Below are positions 26,221 to 35,083 of a stretch of 64,000 nt of DNA, piece after piece; position 1 is the stretch's first letter; each line of letters starts with the position of its first letter. The translations under genes and the position numbers were made by a program. The stretch is from assembly GCF_001907695.1 (NCBI RefSeq), contig NZ_KV880638.1, positions 372,882 to 436,881 on the forward strand, given 5' to 3'. This DNA comes from Thalassospira sp. TSL5-1 (lineage in GTDB: Bacteria > Pseudomonadota > Alphaproteobacteria > Rhodospirillales > Thalassospiraceae). The notes below the pieces were generated by a model. The model was not told where the DNA came from and ran no database searches. It saw only the letters and a list, made by a program, of their open reading frames with translations.

Positions 26221-27129
26221 ATGCGGTCATATTTGCTTTTTATCGCGGCGATTATTGGTTTGCTGGGGTTGTGTTTTCCGGCCTTTGCCCAGGGCACTGC
26301 GGTTGGGCGTGCGAAAACACCGCCACAACGCATTGTCACTGTCGGCGCCCCGGCAACCGAAATTGTTTATGCCCTGGGCGCGGGCAAAAATGTGGTGGCG
26401 GTGGATATCACCAGTACCTGGCCCAAGGATGTGCAGAGCCTGCCCAGGGTTGGCTATATGCGCACCCTTGCTGCCGAGGGGATTATCAGCCTGCGGCCCG
26501 ACATCATCATCGCCATTGCCGAAAGTGGCCCTGAGGCAGCCCTTGACCGGCTTCGTGAACTCGGTGTTGCTGTGGTTTTACTACCGTCCCTTAACAGGAT
26601 TGAAAATCTGCCTGCGGCAATTGATGCGGTTTCGTCGGCCCTTGGCCGGGATGAGGCAGGCGCGAAATTGCGCAAAAAGGTTGAAGGCGACATTACTGCC
26701 ATTCATGCCCTTGCCGGGGCAAATAACCCTGAAAAGGAGGCAAAAGGCAGGCCCGAAAACATCGTGTTCCTGATGTCGGTCGGGCATGGACAGCCGATGT
26801 CGGCGGGGCAAAATACCACGGCCAACGAAATTATTGATCTGGTGGGCGCTGAAAACCCGATGGTGGATTACGAAGGGTTCAAGCCCGTCTCGCCCGAAAT
26901 TATTGCCGCCAATCGTGCCGATTATGTCCTGGTGACATCCAGCACGCTGGACCAGCTTGGCGGTATTGCCGGTTTGCAGGCCAGCCCGGTGTTCGGGTTA
27001 CACCCCGCAGTTGCGAGGGGGCATGTTTTAAGTGTTTCCGCCTCTACCATTTTGGGATTTGGCCCGCGATCCGCCGATGAAATTCGCCAAATCGCCACGC
27101 GTCTTCATCAGTTTGAAGCGGACCAATGA
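26221..27129 (+). CDS. hmuT: Hemin ABC transporter, periplasmic binding protein
   Basis: 302 residues. The signal peptide MRSYLLFIAAIIGLLGLCF ends PAFA-Q (residue 23). The body is a helical-backbone (class III) binding protein: RIVTVGAPATEIVYALGAG, then VGYMRTLAAEGIISLRPDIII, the pattern of HmuT heme-binding proteins (the YMR-x-L-x-AEG segment). It collects heme in the periplasm and hands it to HmuU. The stop overlaps the hmuU start (ATGA). The Fur-like site upstream agrees with iron control. BtuF-type cobalamin binding is a less likely alternative. Confidence 0.88.
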   Translation: MRSYLLFIAAIIGLLGLCFPAFAQGTAVGRAKTPPQRIVTVGAPATEIVYALGAGKNVVAVDITSTWPKDVQSLPRVGYMRTLAAEGIISLRPDIIIAIAESGPEAALDRLRELGVAVVLLPSLNRIENLPAAIDAVSSALGRDEAGAKLRKKVEGDITAIHALAGANNPEKEAKGRPENIVFLMSVGHGQPMSAGQNTTANEIIDLVGAENPMVDYEGFKPVSPEIIAANRADYVLVTSSTLDQLGGIAGLQASPVFGLHPAVARGHVLSVSASTILGFGPRSADEIRQIATRLHQFEADQ

Positions 27130-28232
27130 CAGGATTTGTGAACAGTTTGGCCTGGTTGTGCCGTTTTGGGCTTTTTGTCTTGCCAGGTCATCATGCCGGG
27201 TTTTCTGTTGTGCCGGTGTTGGTTCTTGCGGGAACATTGGCGGTAGTGGTTTTGTTTTCGTTGGGCATTGGCGGGGCACCGATTGACAGCGTTAAAATCA
27301 TCCTCCATCTGGCCCATAAAACGGGTTTGGCGGGTTCGGGTGTTGATGATTTTACTGCCCGCATCCTGGATAGTCTGCGCCTGCCGCGCATTGTGCGGGC
27401 CGTGGTGATAGGCGGGGTTTTGGGCATAGCCGGGGCGGTCATGCAAAGCCTGTTTCGTAATCCCATTGCCGATCCGGGCATTATCGGGGTTTCGGCCAGT
27501 GCTGCTTGCGGGGCTGTCGCCATGATTGTCTGTGGTCCCGAAATTTTGGGGCGGTTTTATCCTCTGGTCGGGCCCTATGGCGTGCCGGTGGCAGCCTTTG
27601 CCGGGGCGGTTTTGGCAACGATGATGATCCGGGCGCTTTCGCGTCAGGAGGGCTATACCGATGCGGCCCTGATGTTGTTAATCGGGGTGGCGATCAATGC
27701 CATTGCCATCGCCGGGGTGGGGATTTTTACCTATCTTGCCAATGATATGCAGTTACGCAGCCTCACATTCTGGCAAATGGGCTCCGTTTCCGGCGGCGGG
27801 CAGGCAGATTGGCCCGCCCTGTTGGTGATGCTGGCCGGGGCGGGCTATTTGCTGACATTGGGCACACCGTTAAACCTGTTTTTACTGGGCGAGGCGGAGG
27901 CCCGCCATTTGGGCATAGAAGTTGAAGCCCTTAAACGACGGGCGACCATCATCACCGCCCTGGTGGTGGGGGCGGCGGTGGCGATTTCCGGGATCATTGC
28001 CTTTGTTGGTTTGCTGGCCCCGCATCTGGTGCGGTTGGTCTGCGGGCCGGACAATCGCACGGTTTTACCGGCATCGGCCCTGTGTGGGGCGATTTTACTG
28101 GTGTTGGCCGATGCGGTGGCGCGGGTCATTGTCTTACCGGCTGAATTGCCGATTGGCTTGGTCACCGGCATTTTCGGCGGGCCGTTTTTCCTGTTTTTGT
28201 TGCTGCGTGAAAAGAAAAGGCGGCGGATATGA
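27126..28232 (+). CDS. hmuU: Hemin ABC transporter, FecCD-family permease
   Basis: 368 residues, about ten membrane spans. Visible FecCD landmarks: RLPRIVRAVVIGGVLGIAGAVMQ (the typical R-L-P-R-x-x-x-A gating helix), NPIADPGIIGVSASAACGA, and GLLAPHLVRLVCGPDNRTVLP near the C-terminus, which contacts the ATPase. It overlaps both neighbours by four bases, so the three hmu genes form one coupled unit. The N-terminal 30 residues (MTGFVNSLAWLCRFGLFVL) are longer than usual. Confidence 0.92.
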   Translation: MTGFVNSLAWLCRFGLFVLPGHHAGFSVVPVLVLAGTLAVVVLFSLGIGGAPIDSVKIILHLAHKTGLAGSGVDDFTARILDSLRLPRIVRAVVIGGVLGIAGAVMQSLFRNPIADPGIIGVSASAACGAVAMIVCGPEILGRFYPLVGPYGVPVAAFAGAVLATMMIRALSRQEGYTDAALMLLIGVAINAIAIAGVGIFTYLANDMQLRSLTFWQMGSVSGGGQADWPALLVMLAGAGYLLTLGTPLNLFLLGEAEARHLGIEVEALKRRATIITALVVGAAVAISGIIAFVGLLAPHLVRLVCGPDNRTVLPASALCGAILLVLADAVARVIVLPAELPIGLVTGIFGGPFFLFLLLREKKRRRI

Positions 28233-29200
28233 CCCTTTTGGCGCAAAATGTGTCCTTTGAGGTGCGGGGGCGGCCTTTGTTGCGGGATGTTTCGGTATCG
28301 ATACAGCCCGGCGAGGTGCTGGCCGTGATGGGACCAAACGGAGCGGGAAAATCCACCCTGTTAAAGGTTCTGGCGGGGGAACTGGTGCCATCGCGCGGCT
28401 GTGTTATGCAAAATGGCCGAAATATTGCCGATATGGCGGCGATGGACCTGGCGCAGGAACGCGCGGTAATGCCCCAGGCGGCCTCGATGGTGTTTCCCTT
28501 TGCCGTGCGTGATGTGGTGATGCTGGGGCGAGCGCCCTTTCGCAAAACCTCGCCCCACTGGCTTGATCTGCGACTGGTGGATCAGGCAATGGAGCAGGCG
28601 GATATTTCCCACCTGGCCGACCATCCCTACCCTGCGTTGTCGGGCGGGGAAAAGCAGCGCGTACATCTGGCCCGCGCCCTGGTGCAGCTTTGGGCGGTTC
28701 CTGATAACCCGGGGCCGGAGGGGCAGTCGAGACACTCAGGCTTAATATATCGTTATCGAAATAAATGGGCGCAAGTCAGGAAGCTTCCATCCGTTCACGG
28801 CTCTCAGGGCCGCTTTTTGCTGCTGGATGAACCGACAGCCGGGCTTGATATCGCCCATCAACATGCCCTGTTGCACCTTGCCCGGCAGGAAGCCCGGCAG
28901 CACAATGCCGGGATATTGATGATCCTGCACGATTTTAACCAGATCACCCGCTACGCCGATAAGGTTGTTTTGCTGCGCAAGGGGGCTGTTTTTGCCAGCG
29001 GTTCCGTGGCGGATGTCATGCAACCAGACCTGTTAAGCGAGCTTTTTGAAAACCCGGTTCGTGCCGTGCCCGACCCAAATGGCGCGATCCCCATTCTGGT
29101 GGGCGATATGGCCGTTCAGACGGGCACGGTTGATGAGGCAAAAGGCAGCCGGGCTGCTGGAAATGCCCCGCTGCCTTCGCAAAGCTTCAGGGCTGGATAA
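28229..29200 (+). CDS. hmuV: Hemin ABC transporter, ATP-binding protein with internal insertion
   Basis: 323 residues against about 260 usual for HmuV. Walker [10 protein letters not shown] (35-43), Q-loop MPQAAS (81-86), signature LSGGEKQR (137-144), Walker B FLLLDEP (196-202) and the H-loop LHDFN are all intact, so the protein should hydrolyse ATP. The extra length is an insertion of about 39 residues between signature and Walker B (156-194, about bases 28694-28810) and a C-terminal tail of about 30 residues. The 3-prime end overlaps the convergent chemoreceptor gene by 14 bases. Confidence 0.88.
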   Translation: MTLLAQNVSFEVRGRPLLRDVSVSIQPGEVLAVMGPNGAGKSTLLKVLAGELVPSRGCVMQNGRNIADMAAMDLAQERAVMPQAASMVFPFAVRDVVMLGRAPFRKTSPHWLDLRLVDQAMEQADISHLADHPYPALSGGEKQRVHLARALVQLWAVPDNPGPEGQSRHSGLIYRYRNKWAQVRKLPSVHGSQGRFLLLDEPTAGLDIAHQHALLHLARQEARQHNAGILMILHDFNQITRYADKVVLLRKGAVFASGSVADVMQPDLLSELFENPVRAVPDPNGAIPILVGDMAVQTGTVDEAKGSRAAGNAPLPSQSFRAG

Positions 29201-30914
29201 TACTGCGTCCTTCGGCGGCAAGTTCACCGAGTTTATCAAGGGTTTCGGCCGTGGCCGTTTCCATTTTGGCAAAATGGGCCAGCGCGGCTGGCATGTCTTT
29301 TTTGCGCCACGCGGCAAGGGCGGCCGCCCCTTCATCGTGCATGGCAATATGCGGGGTTAATACCGCCCTGAAGGCCGGAAGGTGGCGGAAAGGCTCGGCG
29401 GCGGGGCTGTCATACCATTTGCCAAACCGGCAGGTGGTGGGTTTGGTCATGCTGTCATCATGTTGGTCGGCAAGCCCTGCCAGAATTTCGGCAACCTGTT
29501 TGCAATAAACCGAATGGTCGGCCTTGGCACTGCGGATGGTGCGGTTGGGAATGTCATATTGCACCAGTTCGCTGATTTGCACGTCAATTAGCTTTTCCAC
29601 ATTGCCAATCACATCAATGATGCTGCGAATGGCGCTAACCTGACTGCCGGTTTGATCGGCAATATTGGCAATACCGGATTGCACCGCATCGGCAGAGCGG
29701 GTCTGTTCCGCCAGGATGTGGGAGATATCCTCGATCCGGCGGGTGGAATCGGCCATTTTATCGCCGATATCCTCGATCCGGGTTGAAACCTCGCCAATTA
29801 TCTGCTGCCCGTTGGTGACGGCATCGGTGCCGCGTGCCATCGCATCAACGATATGGCGCATTTCTTCCTGCAAATTGCCAATACGCTGACGGATTTCCTC
29901 GGTCGCGCGGGCGGTTTGCTGACTGAGCGATTTTACCTCGCCTGCCACCACGGCAAATCCTTTGCCTGCTTCGCCCGCGCGGGCAGCCTCGATGGTGGCG
30001 TTCAGGGCCAAAAGGTTGGTCTGACTGGCGATATCTTCGATGGATTGAACAATTTCGCCAATCCGTTCGGAGGCTTCGGCCAAAATCCCGACCCGGTGGG
30101 AGGCATCGGAAACGGCAGTGGCGATTTCGTTCATGCCGGCAACCGCATTGGAAACGGTTTGTTGTCCGTTGCGCGTCGCGGTAATGGCTTCGGCGGCATT
30201 GGTTGCGGCAATGGTGCTGTTTTCATTAATGCTGTTTATGCCTGCCACCATTTCGTCGACCGCGCTGGAAATGGAGCGCGCGCGGTCATCCACCTGTTGC
30301 AGGCCGCGCATCATTTTCGCGTTGGAGATCACGCCGGTATTGATGGCAACCGACATATCCATCGTGCGATCCAGCAGTTTGTCGGCAAATTCGGTTTCCG
30401 ACAGGGCGTTATTGTGTTGGGCCTGGGGCCGGGTCTGGTTTTGGGCTGTTGCCCTGGCGGTGCCCGGTGGGGTGAGCAGCAGGTTTAAATCAAACATCAG
30501 CACACTATTTGCCAGCGCCACCAATTCCCCCGCCTGGCCGACATTCCAGCGGAAGCGACCAAAAATGGCGGTGGTCAGGCTGTGCTGGATGCTGGCAAGG
30601 GCGGTGATGATGTGCGCGGAAGATATATGGGCGCTGGCATGCAGGGCGGCCAGTTCGGCGGCCTGATTGGTTAAGGCCTCGTCGGTTTTGCCGTTAAAAA
30701 GGCGCATCCAGTGTGCTTCAAGCTTTGAGCCCAGTTTTGTGCTGGTATCACCTGTTGGTTTGGTGCCGCCAAGATGTTCGATCATCTGGTAAAACTGTGT
30801 TGCCCGCTGTGCCATCGGGGCAAAGATCACATCTGAAATGCGCTGAAATTTAACGAAGTCTTCCGTTTCAATCTGAAACGGTGACAGATGGTTCTCCACG
30901 ACCGACAAAGTCAT
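29187..30914 (-). CDS. Globin-coupled methyl-accepting chemotaxis protein with C-terminal CZB domain
   Basis: 575 residues, no membrane span, so a cytoplasmic receptor. Residues about 15-150 are a protoglobin (HemAT-type) sensor with [17 protein letters not shown] and the probable heme ligand H92 in [11 protein letters not shown]. Residues about 200-440 are the MCP signalling coiled coil, with the hairpin tip [42 protein letters not shown]. The C-terminal about 120 residues are a chemoreceptor zinc-binding domain with [16 protein letters not shown] and PHIAMHD. It would sense oxygen or another heme ligand together with zinc or hypochlorite-type signals. It lies directly beside the heme importer. 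Confidence 0.88.
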   Translation of the reverse strand: MTLSVVENHLSPFQIETEDFVKFQRISDVIFAPMAQRATQFYQMIEHLGGTKPTGDTSTKLGSKLEAHWMRLFNGKTDEALTNQAAELAALHASAHISSAHIITALASIQHSLTTAIFGRFRWNVGQAGELVALANSVLMFDLNLLLTPPGTARATAQNQTRPQAQHNNALSETEFADKLLDRTMDMSVAINTGVISNAKMMRGLQQVDDRARSISSAVDEMVAGINSINENSTIAATNAAEAITATRNGQQTVSNAVAGMNEIATAVSDASHRVGILAEASERIGEIVQSIEDIASQTNLLALNATIEAARAGEAGKGFAVVAGEVKSLSQQTARATEEIRQRIGNLQEEMRHIVDAMARGTDAVTNGQQIIGEVSTRIEDIGDKMADSTRRIEDISHILAEQTRSADAVQSGIANIADQTGSQVSAIRSIIDVIGNVEKLIDVQISELVQYDIPNRTIRSAKADHSVYCKQVAEILAGLADQHDDSMTKPTTCRFGKWYDSPAAEPFRHLPAFRAVLTPHIAMHDEGAAALAAWRKKDMPAALAHFAKMETATAETLDKLGELAAEGRSIIQP

Positions 30915-31024
30915 CCCCTTTGGCTACCCCGATTGAGCAATAGTCCCGCCCGGATTGTTGTATGTGGTTGTCGGGCGGCAAAATTTTAGGGGCGGGAACC
31001 GCATGGCGCAATTAAAAACGGATT

Positions 31025-31963
31025 TCAGCCTGTTTGGGTCATGTGCGCCATTTTCGTTGTACCAACCGGTTGGTTGCCGCTGGCAGCCAGTAGCCAGTCG
31101 CGAAAGGCGCGCACGGCAAAGGTATTTTCCTTTTCTTCCGGGTAAACCACATAATAGGCGTGCTGGCTGGGGATGCTTAAATCAAACGGGGCAAGCAGGC
31201 GGCCGTTATCCAGTTCCTCGCGCACCAGAAATTCCGGCATTAACGCCAGACCCAACCCGGCAACAGCCGCCTGAATGACCATGTGGAAATGCTCGAATCT
31301 TGGACCGGCAAGGTCATCAACGGCGGGCACACCTGCGGCTTTTAACCAGTCCTGCCAGGCGGTGGGGCGGGTGGCGTGTTGCAGCAAGGTGCAATTGCGA
31401 ATGCGGTCGCGCGCAATGGGTAAATCATCATTGTCGCGCAAAAGCTTGGGGGCGCAAACCGGGATCAGGGTTTCGCCCATCAGGCGGTGAAAGACACAGC
31501 CGGGCCAGTTGGCCTCGCCAAAATGAATGGCGATATCAATGGCTTCCTCGGCAAAATCAAACGGGCGGATTTGTGTGATCAGGTTAAGTTGAATGTCGGG
31601 CCAGGCGGTGCGAAAATCGCCCAGTCGGGGAACGAGCCAGCGTGCGCCAAAGGTAGGTAGCGTTCCGACATTGAGCATTCCGCCTTCACCGCTATAGGCC
31701 ATCACCTGCAAGGTGGCGGCTTCGGCCCGGTCCAGAAGGTCGCGCACCTGGGCGGCATAGGCTTCGCCTGCCGGGGTGAGTTTAAGACGCTGGCGAATAC
31801 GTCGAAACAGGTCCCGGCCCAGATATTCCTCCAGCGTCCTTACCTGTCGGCTAATCGCGCTTTGTGTCACGTTAAGTTCTTGTGATGCCTTGGTAAAACT
31901 AAGATGCCGGGCCGATGCCTCGAAAAACTGAAGGGCGGTAAGCGAGGGTAAAACGCGGCGCAT
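31025..31963 (-). CDS. LysR-family transcriptional regulator (GcvA-like)
   Basis: 312 residues. The HTH is PSLTALQFFEASARHLSFTKASQELNVTQSAISRQVRTLEEYLG, the strict GcvA-type form, followed by an effector domain (VGTLPTFGARWLVPRLGDF; HFGEANWPG). It is transcribed away from the FAD-oxidase/aminotransferase/ALDH operon, the usual arrangement for a LysR activator of a divergent catabolic operon. An inverted repeat stands 25 bases before its start. The effector is unknown, possibly a lysine-derived compound. Confidence 0.9.
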   Translation of the reverse strand: MRRVLPSLTALQFFEASARHLSFTKASQELNVTQSAISRQVRTLEEYLGRDLFRRIRQRLKLTPAGEAYAAQVRDLLDRAEAATLQVMAYSGEGGMLNVGTLPTFGARWLVPRLGDFRTAWPDIQLNLITQIRPFDFAEEAIDIAIHFGEANWPGCVFHRLMGETLIPVCAPKLLRDNDDLPIARDRIRNCTLLQHATRPTAWQDWLKAAGVPAVDDLAGPRFEHFHMVIQAAVAGLGLALMPEFLVREELDNGRLLAPFDLSIPSQHAYYVVYPEEKENTFAVRAFRDWLLAASGNQPVGTTKMAHMTQTG

Positions 31964-32391
31964 CCGGGCACGTCCTTTTGCAAAAGTTCATTCCGAAATG
32001 GAATGATATGGTGCCAATATATCGTTTGCGATAACCAACGCCAAGCCCTAGCGTGTGAACGGCCCGGAAAGCGCCCTCGCGCCACCCGCGCAAGAACGAA
32101 CGGCTTTGACGGCGACAAAATGGAAGAATGTGACTTACGGTCTGTCATGTTTTTCCGGTGGGTGTCGCCTCTGTCATGAAAGGGCAGTATCCTTTGCGGG
32201 ATCTGCGGTTTTGCCCCACAAAACAGCATGACATGCCAGGTTTTTGCGAAGCAAGTCCGCTTTTCGGGTCGAAAGTTTCAGCAGCCTCTAGCTGCGGCTC
32301 CGCCACGGTGGGGATATAACAATAAACTCAATCCAGCCCGCAGGAACACTTGTTCATTTCGGGTTCGTTTTAATATCGGGAAGTTGGCTTT
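31964..32391. other. Divergent promoter region of LysR gene and amine-catabolism operon
   Basis: 428 bases without a gene. The LysR-proximal part carries the inverted repeat described separately. The right part, with CCTCTAGCTGCGGCTCCGCC near 32284-32303, contains a short imperfect hairpin. I could not define promoter boxes with confidence. Confidence 0.5.
31988..32006. promoter_or_regulatory. Predicted LysR operator
   Basis: TCATTCC-GAAAT-GGAATGA is a perfect 7-base inverted repeat, with ends spaced as in T-N11-A LysR boxes, 25 bases upstream of the LysR start in the divergent region. It is the likely self-regulatory site. Confidence 0.6.
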
Positions 32392-33579
32392 ATGGGTGTG
32401 TCAAGCGATTTTTACGATGTCATTATCGTGGGTGGTGGCGTTATCGGGTGCTCGGCGGCGTGGCACCTTTTGGGACGCAGCGATTTTAAGGGCAGCGTTT
32501 TGGTGATCGAAAAGGATTCAAGTTATGAATTCTGTTCGACTGCCCTTTCTGCGGCCTCGATCCGCCAGCAGTTTTCCACCCCGATCAATATTGAAATGTC
32601 GGGCTATGGTATTGAATTTTTGCGCAATCTAAAGCGCGATGTGGACCCGGATGCCGATATTTCCTTTCATGAAAAAGGCTATCTGGTTCTGGCAACGCCC
32701 GATGGTCGCGATATCCTGCACAGCAATCATCAAACCCAGCTTGCCCATCATGCCGATATCGCCTGGATGGAGCCTGACCAGCTGAAGGCGAAATATCCGT
32801 GGATGAATGTCGATGATCTGGCGGCGGGGTGCTGGGGCCGTACCGGCGAGGGCTGGTTTGATGCCTATTCCCTGCTACAGATTTTCCGCCGTCAGGCCAA
32901 AAAACGGGGCGCGCATGTGATGGATGGCGAAGTCACCGCCATTGCCCGTGATGGCGACCGTGTTACTGGCGTAACCCTGGCCGATGGCCGCCAGTTTAGC
33001 TGCGATACGGTTATCAATGCCGCCGGAACGGGCGCAACGAAGGTCGCCCGCATGGCCGGGCTGGATATTCCGGTCGAGCCGCGCAAACGCTGCATTTTTG
33101 TTTTCGATTGCCGTGATGCGGCCGACATTCTGGCATCCTGCCCGATGCTGATTGATCCAAGCGGCCTGTATTTTCGGCCCGAGGGGGATTATTTCATCAC
33201 CGGCATTCAGCCGCCTGCGGACCGGGATAACGAATGCTGGGATTTTGAAGTGGACCACAGCCTGTTTGACGAAATCATCTGGCCGGGCCTGTATCAGCGC
33301 TGTGAACGGTTCGAGGCGGTCAAGGTCGTCAATGCCTGGGCGGGGCATTATGCCTATAATCTGCTCGATCAGAATGCGATTGTCGGCCCGCATCCCGAAT
33401 TGGGCAATTTCCTGTTTGCCAATGGCTTTTCAGGGCACGGTCTGCAACAAAGCCCGGCGGTGGGCCGGGGCCTGGCCGAACTGGTGGCAACCGGGCGCTA
33501 TCAAACGCTGGATTTATCCGTGTTTGGCTATGAACGCATCCGCGACAATGCCCCGGTACGTGAACTGAATGTCATTTAA
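32392..33579 (+). CDS. FAD-dependent amine/amino-acid oxidoreductase (DAO family)
   Basis: 395 residues. The N-terminal dinucleotide motif is VIIVGGGVIGCSAAWHLL (residues 9-26), followed by the acidic strand end VIEKDSSYE. The C-terminal signature NAWAGHYAYNLLDQNAIVGPH ... FLFANGFSGHGLQQSPAVGRGLAEL is that of DAO/FOXRED1/sarcosine-oxidase-like flavoproteins. With the ALDH7-type gene downstream it could oxidise L-pipecolate (AmaA-like) or a related secondary amine to a cyclic imine. First gene of the operon divergent from LysR. Confidence 0.85.
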   Translation: MGVSSDFYDVIIVGGGVIGCSAAWHLLGRSDFKGSVLVIEKDSSYEFCSTALSAASIRQQFSTPINIEMSGYGIEFLRNLKRDVDPDADISFHEKGYLVLATPDGRDILHSNHQTQLAHHADIAWMEPDQLKAKYPWMNVDDLAAGCWGRTGEGWFDAYSLLQIFRRQAKKRGAHVMDGEVTAIARDGDRVTGVTLADGRQFSCDTVINAAGTGATKVARMAGLDIPVEPRKRCIFVFDCRDAADILASCPMLIDPSGLYFRPEGDYFITGIQPPADRDNECWDFEVDHSLFDEIIWPGLYQRCERFEAVKVVNAWAGHYAYNLLDQNAIVGPHPELGNFLFANGFSGHGLQQSPAVGRGLAELVATGRYQTLDLSVFGYERIRDNAPVRELNVI

Positions 33580-33700
33580 TGTTTCGATATTAAAACAATA
33601 ATTGAAAAAACCGTAAAACAGCCATTTTCTGCCGTGTAATCCATTGCTGCATACCAGCAAGGCAGGCTTGGCTTTGTTCTTTGGAATCGGAGTACGCCCC

Positions 33701-35002
33701 ATGCCCCGCGATGATATTTCAGCCACCAGCAGCCTGAGTGCCCGTCAGAAACAGTCTGTTTCATCAGGTATTCGTACGGTGCATCCGATCTATCTGGATC
33801 GCGGGGAAAATGCCGAGGTCTGGGATTGTGACGGCAAACGTTACCTCGATTTTGTCGGCGGCATTGGGGTGCTGACATTGGGCCACCGCCACCCGGCCGT
33901 AATGGCCGAAGTCACCGCACAGCTGGAGCGTTTTACCCATAGCTGTTTTAACGCCCTGCCGCATGAACCCTATATCGCGGTGACGGACTGGCTGGCACAA
34001 CATTGCCCGATCGAAGGTCCGGCAAAATCGATGCTGACCAATTCGGGGGCCGAAGCGATGGAAAACGCCCTGAAACTGGCGCGTGCCTTTACCGGGCGCA
34101 GTGCCGTGATCGCCTTTGATGGCGGGTTTCATGGCCGGACAATGGCAACGCTTTCGCTGACCGGCAAGGTCGCCCCCTATAAGGCAGGGCTGGGGGCGAT
34201 GCCGGGTACGGTGCATCATATCCCGTACCCTTGCCCGGAAGCGGGTGTGTCCGATGACGATGCCCTGTCGGCGATTGATCGGCTTTTTAAAATTGTTGCT
34301 GAACCGAAATCATTTGCCGCCGTGGTGATCGAGCCGGTGCAGGGCGAGGGTGGCTTTCGCGCCTGTTCGCCTGATTTTCTCAATGGGCTCCGTCAGCTTT
34401 GCGACGCGCATGGCATGATTTTGATTGCCGATGAAATCCAGTCCGGCTTTGGCCGTACCGGCAAAATGTTTGCCATCGAACATGCCGGTGTTTGCCCCGA
34501 TATTGTGGTGATGGGCAAGGGCATTGGCGGGGGCTTCCCGCTTGCGGCCCTGACCGGGGCGGAGGACGTCATGAGTGCGATGGCACCGGGCGGCCTTGGC
34601 GGGACTTATTCAGGGAACCCGGTGGCCTGTGCGGCGGCACAGGGCGTTTTTAAGGCCTTTGCCAATGATGATATTCTGGCGCGCGCCGATGCGCTGGGCC
34701 AGCGATATTGCGATCATATCGAAAAACTCCGCACCCTGCCGGGTGGGGACGTGATTGGGCGGATGCGTGGCATTGGAGCCATGCGCGCCTTTGAACTGGT
34801 CGATGGGGATGGCGCCCCGTCGCCAAAACGACTGCAAACTTTATTGCAACGGGCCCGTCAGAACGGGCTATTGTTAATGCCAAGTGGTGAATATGCCAAT
34901 GTGGTGCGCCTGCTGGCCCCACTGACCATCCCGTTTGACCAGGTTGACGCGGCGTTTGCCATTATTGCGCGCCTTTTACCGGCCCTTGTCGATGTGCAAT
35001 GA
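33701..35002 (+). CDS. Class III aminotransferase (GABA/omega-amino-acid transaminase type)
   Basis: 433 residues. PLP-fold landmarks: NSGAEAMENALKLAR (114-128), DGGFHGRT, the cofactor aspartate in LIADEIQSGFGRTGK (D244), and the Schiff-base lysine K273 in MGKGIGGGFP. This matches GabT/DavT-type enzymes, which transfer terminal amino groups (GABA, 5-aminovalerate, lysine). ATG 33701 has GGAG eight bases upstream; the longer frame from 33644 lacks one. Between oxidase and ALDH7-type genes it most likely handles a lysine-derived omega-amino acid; the substrate is inferred. Confidence 0.88.
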   Translation: MPRDDISATSSLSARQKQSVSSGIRTVHPIYLDRGENAEVWDCDGKRYLDFVGGIGVLTLGHRHPAVMAEVTAQLERFTHSCFNALPHEPYIAVTDWLAQHCPIEGPAKSMLTNSGAEAMENALKLARAFTGRSAVIAFDGGFHGRTMATLSLTGKVAPYKAGLGAMPGTVHHIPYPCPEAGVSDDDALSAIDRLFKIVAEPKSFAAVVIEPVQGEGGFRACSPDFLNGLRQLCDAHGMILIADEIQSGFGRTGKMFAIEHAGVCPDIVVMGKGIGGGFPLAALTGAEDVMSAMAPGGLGGTYSGNPVACAAAQGVFKAFANDDILARADALGQRYCDHIEKLRTLPGGDVIGRMRGIGAMRAFELVDGDGAPSPKRLQTLLQRARQNGLLLMPSGEYANVVRLLAPLTIPFDQVDAAFAIIARLLPALVDVQ

Positions 35003-35083
35003 TGTGCAATAAGGGTATCAACCAAAACGGAACGGCAAATTGGTGAAACACCCCGCCAGACCCAAAAGGAAAGGGAGCTTATC

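Noticed and set aside
34992-35011. Tandem repeat GATGTGCAAT-GATGTGCAAT at the end of the aminotransferase gene
   Set aside because: Two copies only, across the stop codon; most likely a local slippage event with no function.
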